This document shows, in pieces, positions 5,282 to 5,986 of a stretch of DNA of 5,986 bases. A program made the translations under genes and the position numbers. The notes below the pieces were generated by a model. The model saw nothing but the letters and a program-made list of their open reading frames with translations, made no database searches and was not told where the DNA came from. The stretch's first letter is position 1. Every line of letters begins with the position of its first letter. Origin of the DNA: an uncultured Lachnospira sp. (GTDB lineage Bacteria > Bacillota > Clostridia > Lachnospirales > Lachnospiraceae). The stretch lies in contig CAAHEK010000205.1 of the NCBI GenBank assembly GCA_900772425.1, forward strand, positions 1 to 5,986, written 5' to 3'.

Positions 5282-5491
5282 TTAATAACAATCTGATTCA
5301 TTAGATGAATTTTTACTTGTGTTGCTGGAATTCTTTGAGCTGTTTTTAGATGAATTCTTAGCCTTATTCTTTGAACTGCTATTTGCTGCTGATTTAGAAG
5401 AATTCTTATTCTTATTACTTTCATTATATGAACTTGTTGAATTGCTCTCATTAGAATAATTTTTGCTATTATTTGAATAATTATCTGACAT
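5282..5491 (-). CDS. Ser/Asn/Lys-rich low-complexity small protein
   Basis: A 69-residue protein of unknown function. By count it holds 25 Ser, 18 Asn and 10 Lys (77 percent of residues), four Tyr, and no Leu, Ile, Val, Phe or Trp, so it should be disordered and soluble with no signal or membrane segment. The N-terminal third is Tyr/Asn/Ser-rich; residues 45-63 are built on K-N-S-S, seen four times; the end is ESDCY with the only Cys. The repeats use different synonymous codons. The ATG at 5489-5491 has a strong AAGGAGG (5500-5506) 8 nt upstream, and an intrinsic terminator follows, so this looks like a real monocistronic gene. Composition recalls Asn/Ser/Lys-rich spore proteins such as gamma-type small acid-soluble proteins, but I see no diagnostic motif and do not assign that function. 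Confidence 0.72.
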   Translation of the reverse strand: MSDNYSNNSKNYSNESNSTSSYNESNKNKNSSKSAANSSSKNKAKNSSKNSSKNSSNTSKNSSNESDCY

Positions 5492-5499
5492 TAAATTGT

Positions 5500-5506
5500 C
5501 CTCCTT
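5500..5506 (-). promoter_or_regulatory. strong ribosome binding site of the 69-codon gene
   Basis: AAGGAGG on the minus strand, 8 nt before the ATG. It is the best ribosome binding site among the minus-strand genes here and is the main sign, with the terminator, that this low-complexity frame is translated. Confidence 0.8.
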
Positions 5507-5779
5507 ATTTTTTATTCAAATTTATTATTCCTTTTTCTCTTAAATATATTCATTCATATATTAATTCATATATTAACATTATATTCATTCATATTTTAAC
5601 ATTATATTCATTCATATTTTAGCCTATATATTAATCCATATTTTATTAAATTGAAGTTTTCAATGTTGTAATAATAACAATATAATCATTTTAATAATCT
5701 AACGATATAATCATTATATAAATTTTTTCATCCAAGAACGTTATCACAATAAGTTATTCTTTAATTTTCCTATTAAATA
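5507..5779. other. AT-rich intergenic region between the tRNA-Arg terminator and the 69-codon gene
   Basis: This makes up most of the 319-bp gap between tRNA-Arg and the 69-codon gene. It contains the direct-repeat array, a second pair of 11-bp repeats (ATATAATCATT at 5680-5690 and 5705-5715), and a small palindrome ATTGAA-N3-TTCAAT (5650-5664). The promoter of the 69-codon gene must be here, but I could not choose one: several -10-like hexamers exist without a well-spaced -35, and no clear sporulation-sigma pattern was found. No further gene is seen on either strand. Confidence 0.5.
5545..5644. repeat. direct-repeat array, including a perfect 23-bp tandem duplication
   Basis: AACATTATATTCATTCATATTTT occurs twice in exact tandem (5575-5597 and 5598-5620). 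A related partial copy precedes it (5546-5562). The core TTCATAT(A/T)TT recurs at 5553, 5565, 5588 and 5611, with a one-mismatch copy at 5635, so core starts are 12, 23, 23 and 24 bp apart. The array lies 54-153 bp upstream of the ATG of the 69-codon gene. It may be a binding-site array or slippage-expanded AT-rich DNA. Confidence 0.6.
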
Positions 5780-5807
5780 AAAAAAGACCCTGTATAAAAT
5801 ACAGGGT
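5780..5807 (-). terminator. intrinsic terminator of the tRNA-Leu/tRNA-Arg unit
   Basis: A perfect 8-bp inverted repeat, ACCCTGTA (5787-5794) and TACAGGGT (5800-5807), loop of 5 nt. On the minus strand the stem is followed by TCTTTTTTTATTT, a standard U-tract. It lies 4 nt after the 3' end of tRNA-Arg, so it ends that tRNA transcript and insulates the 69-codon gene. Confidence 0.9.
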
Positions 5808-5810
5808 AGA

Positions 5811-5884
5811 TGTACGTGACAAGATTCGAACTCGCGACCTTCTGGTCCGTAGCCAGACGCTCTATCCAGCTGAGCTACACGTAC
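5811..5884 (-). tRNA. tRNA-Arg (anticodon ACG)
   Basis: A complete 74-nt arginine tRNA on the minus strand. The acceptor stem pairs GTACGTG (5878-5884) with CACGTAC (5812-5818), with discriminator A at 5811. The anticodon stem is TCTGG/CCAGA and the anticodon ACG lies at 5848-5850; in bacteria its A is normally deaminated to inosine by TadA so that CGU, CGC and CGA are read. The T-arm has GTTCGAATC. No CCA is encoded. It is the last gene of a tRNA unit, 27 nt after tRNA-Leu. Confidence 0.97.
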
Positions 5885-5911
5885 TTATAATATTATGAAC
5901 TTTGTTCAAAG

Positions 5912-5986
5912 TGCCGGCAACGGGAATCGAACCCGTATGGGAGTATAAGTCCCGCAGGATTTTAAGTCCTGTGCGTCTGCCAGTTC
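5912..5986 (-). tRNA. tRNA-Leu (anticodon UAA), 5' end cut by the window edge
   Basis: The 3' 75 nt of a leucine tRNA on the minus strand; the 5' acceptor strand and the start of the D-arm lie beyond the window. The anticodon stem is CAGGA/TCCTG and the anticodon UAA lies at 5962-5964, reading UUA and UUG. A long variable arm (CGGGACTTATACTCCC region), as in type II tRNAs, supports Leu. The T-arm is ACGGGTTCGATTCCCGT; discriminator A is at 5912. No CCA is encoded. Confidence 0.95.

Noticed and set aside
5545..5644. CRISPR array
   Set aside because: The repeated unit is 23 bp in direct tandem with no unique spacers and is low-complexity A/T; no cas gene is present.
5811..5986. tRNA-associated integration site (att) or mobile element
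   Set aside because: No integrase, no duplicated tRNA 3' end elsewhere in the window, and the neighbouring genes look chromosomal.

Overview
The window looks like chromosomal DNA of a low-GC Gram-positive bacterium of the class Clostridia, most likely Lachnospiraceae. The grounds are AT-rich non-coding DNA, strong GGAGG-type ribosome binding sites, use of TTG as a start codon, B. subtilis-like gene families (YpsC, YsnA/RdgB, YsnB/YfcE), and a secreted papain-like protease with a copper-amine-oxidase-type N-terminal domain, an architecture typical of gut Clostridia. The lineage is inferred from gene content, not from a search. Every well-supported gene lies on the minus strand, so transcription runs from high to low coordinates.

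In transcription order: a tRNA cluster enters from the right edge (tRNA-Leu(UAA), cut by the window end, then tRNA-Arg(ACG)) and ends at a clear intrinsic terminator (about 5780-5807). A 319-bp AT-rich stretch with tandem and interspersed direct repeats follows. It leads into a 69-codon gene for a Ser/Asn/Lys-rich low-complexity protein, which has a strong ribosome binding site and its own long-stem terminator (5152-5194). Next is a single-domain rhodanese-like protein with a hydrophilic insertion and an unusual active-site loop.

A consensus promoter (TTGACA-17-TACAAT, 4407-4435) then drives a compact operon. Its genes are a THUMP-domain rRNA methyltransferase (YpsC/RlmL type), a secreted C1-family cysteine protease overlapping it by 11 nt with a TTG start, the XTP/dITP diphosphatase RdgB 5 nt later, and a YfcE/YsnB-type metallophosphoesterase. 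The rdgB-yfcE pairing matches ysnA-ysnB in B. subtilis. No convincing terminator follows yfcE. About 90 bp downstream a perfect consensus promoter, preceded by helically phased A-tracts, drives tRNA-Pro(UGG) and tRNA-Gly(UCC) at the left edge.

Most of the window is ordinary housekeeping DNA (translation, nucleotide-pool cleaning, tRNAs). The less ordinary parts are the exported protease embedded in a housekeeping operon, a 20-bp near-palindrome filling the spacer of that operon's promoter, a possible 20-codon hydrophobic peptide on the plus strand with an AGGAGG site, and the 69-codon low-complexity gene with its repeat-rich upstream region. I see no CRISPR array, transposase, phage gene or defence system.
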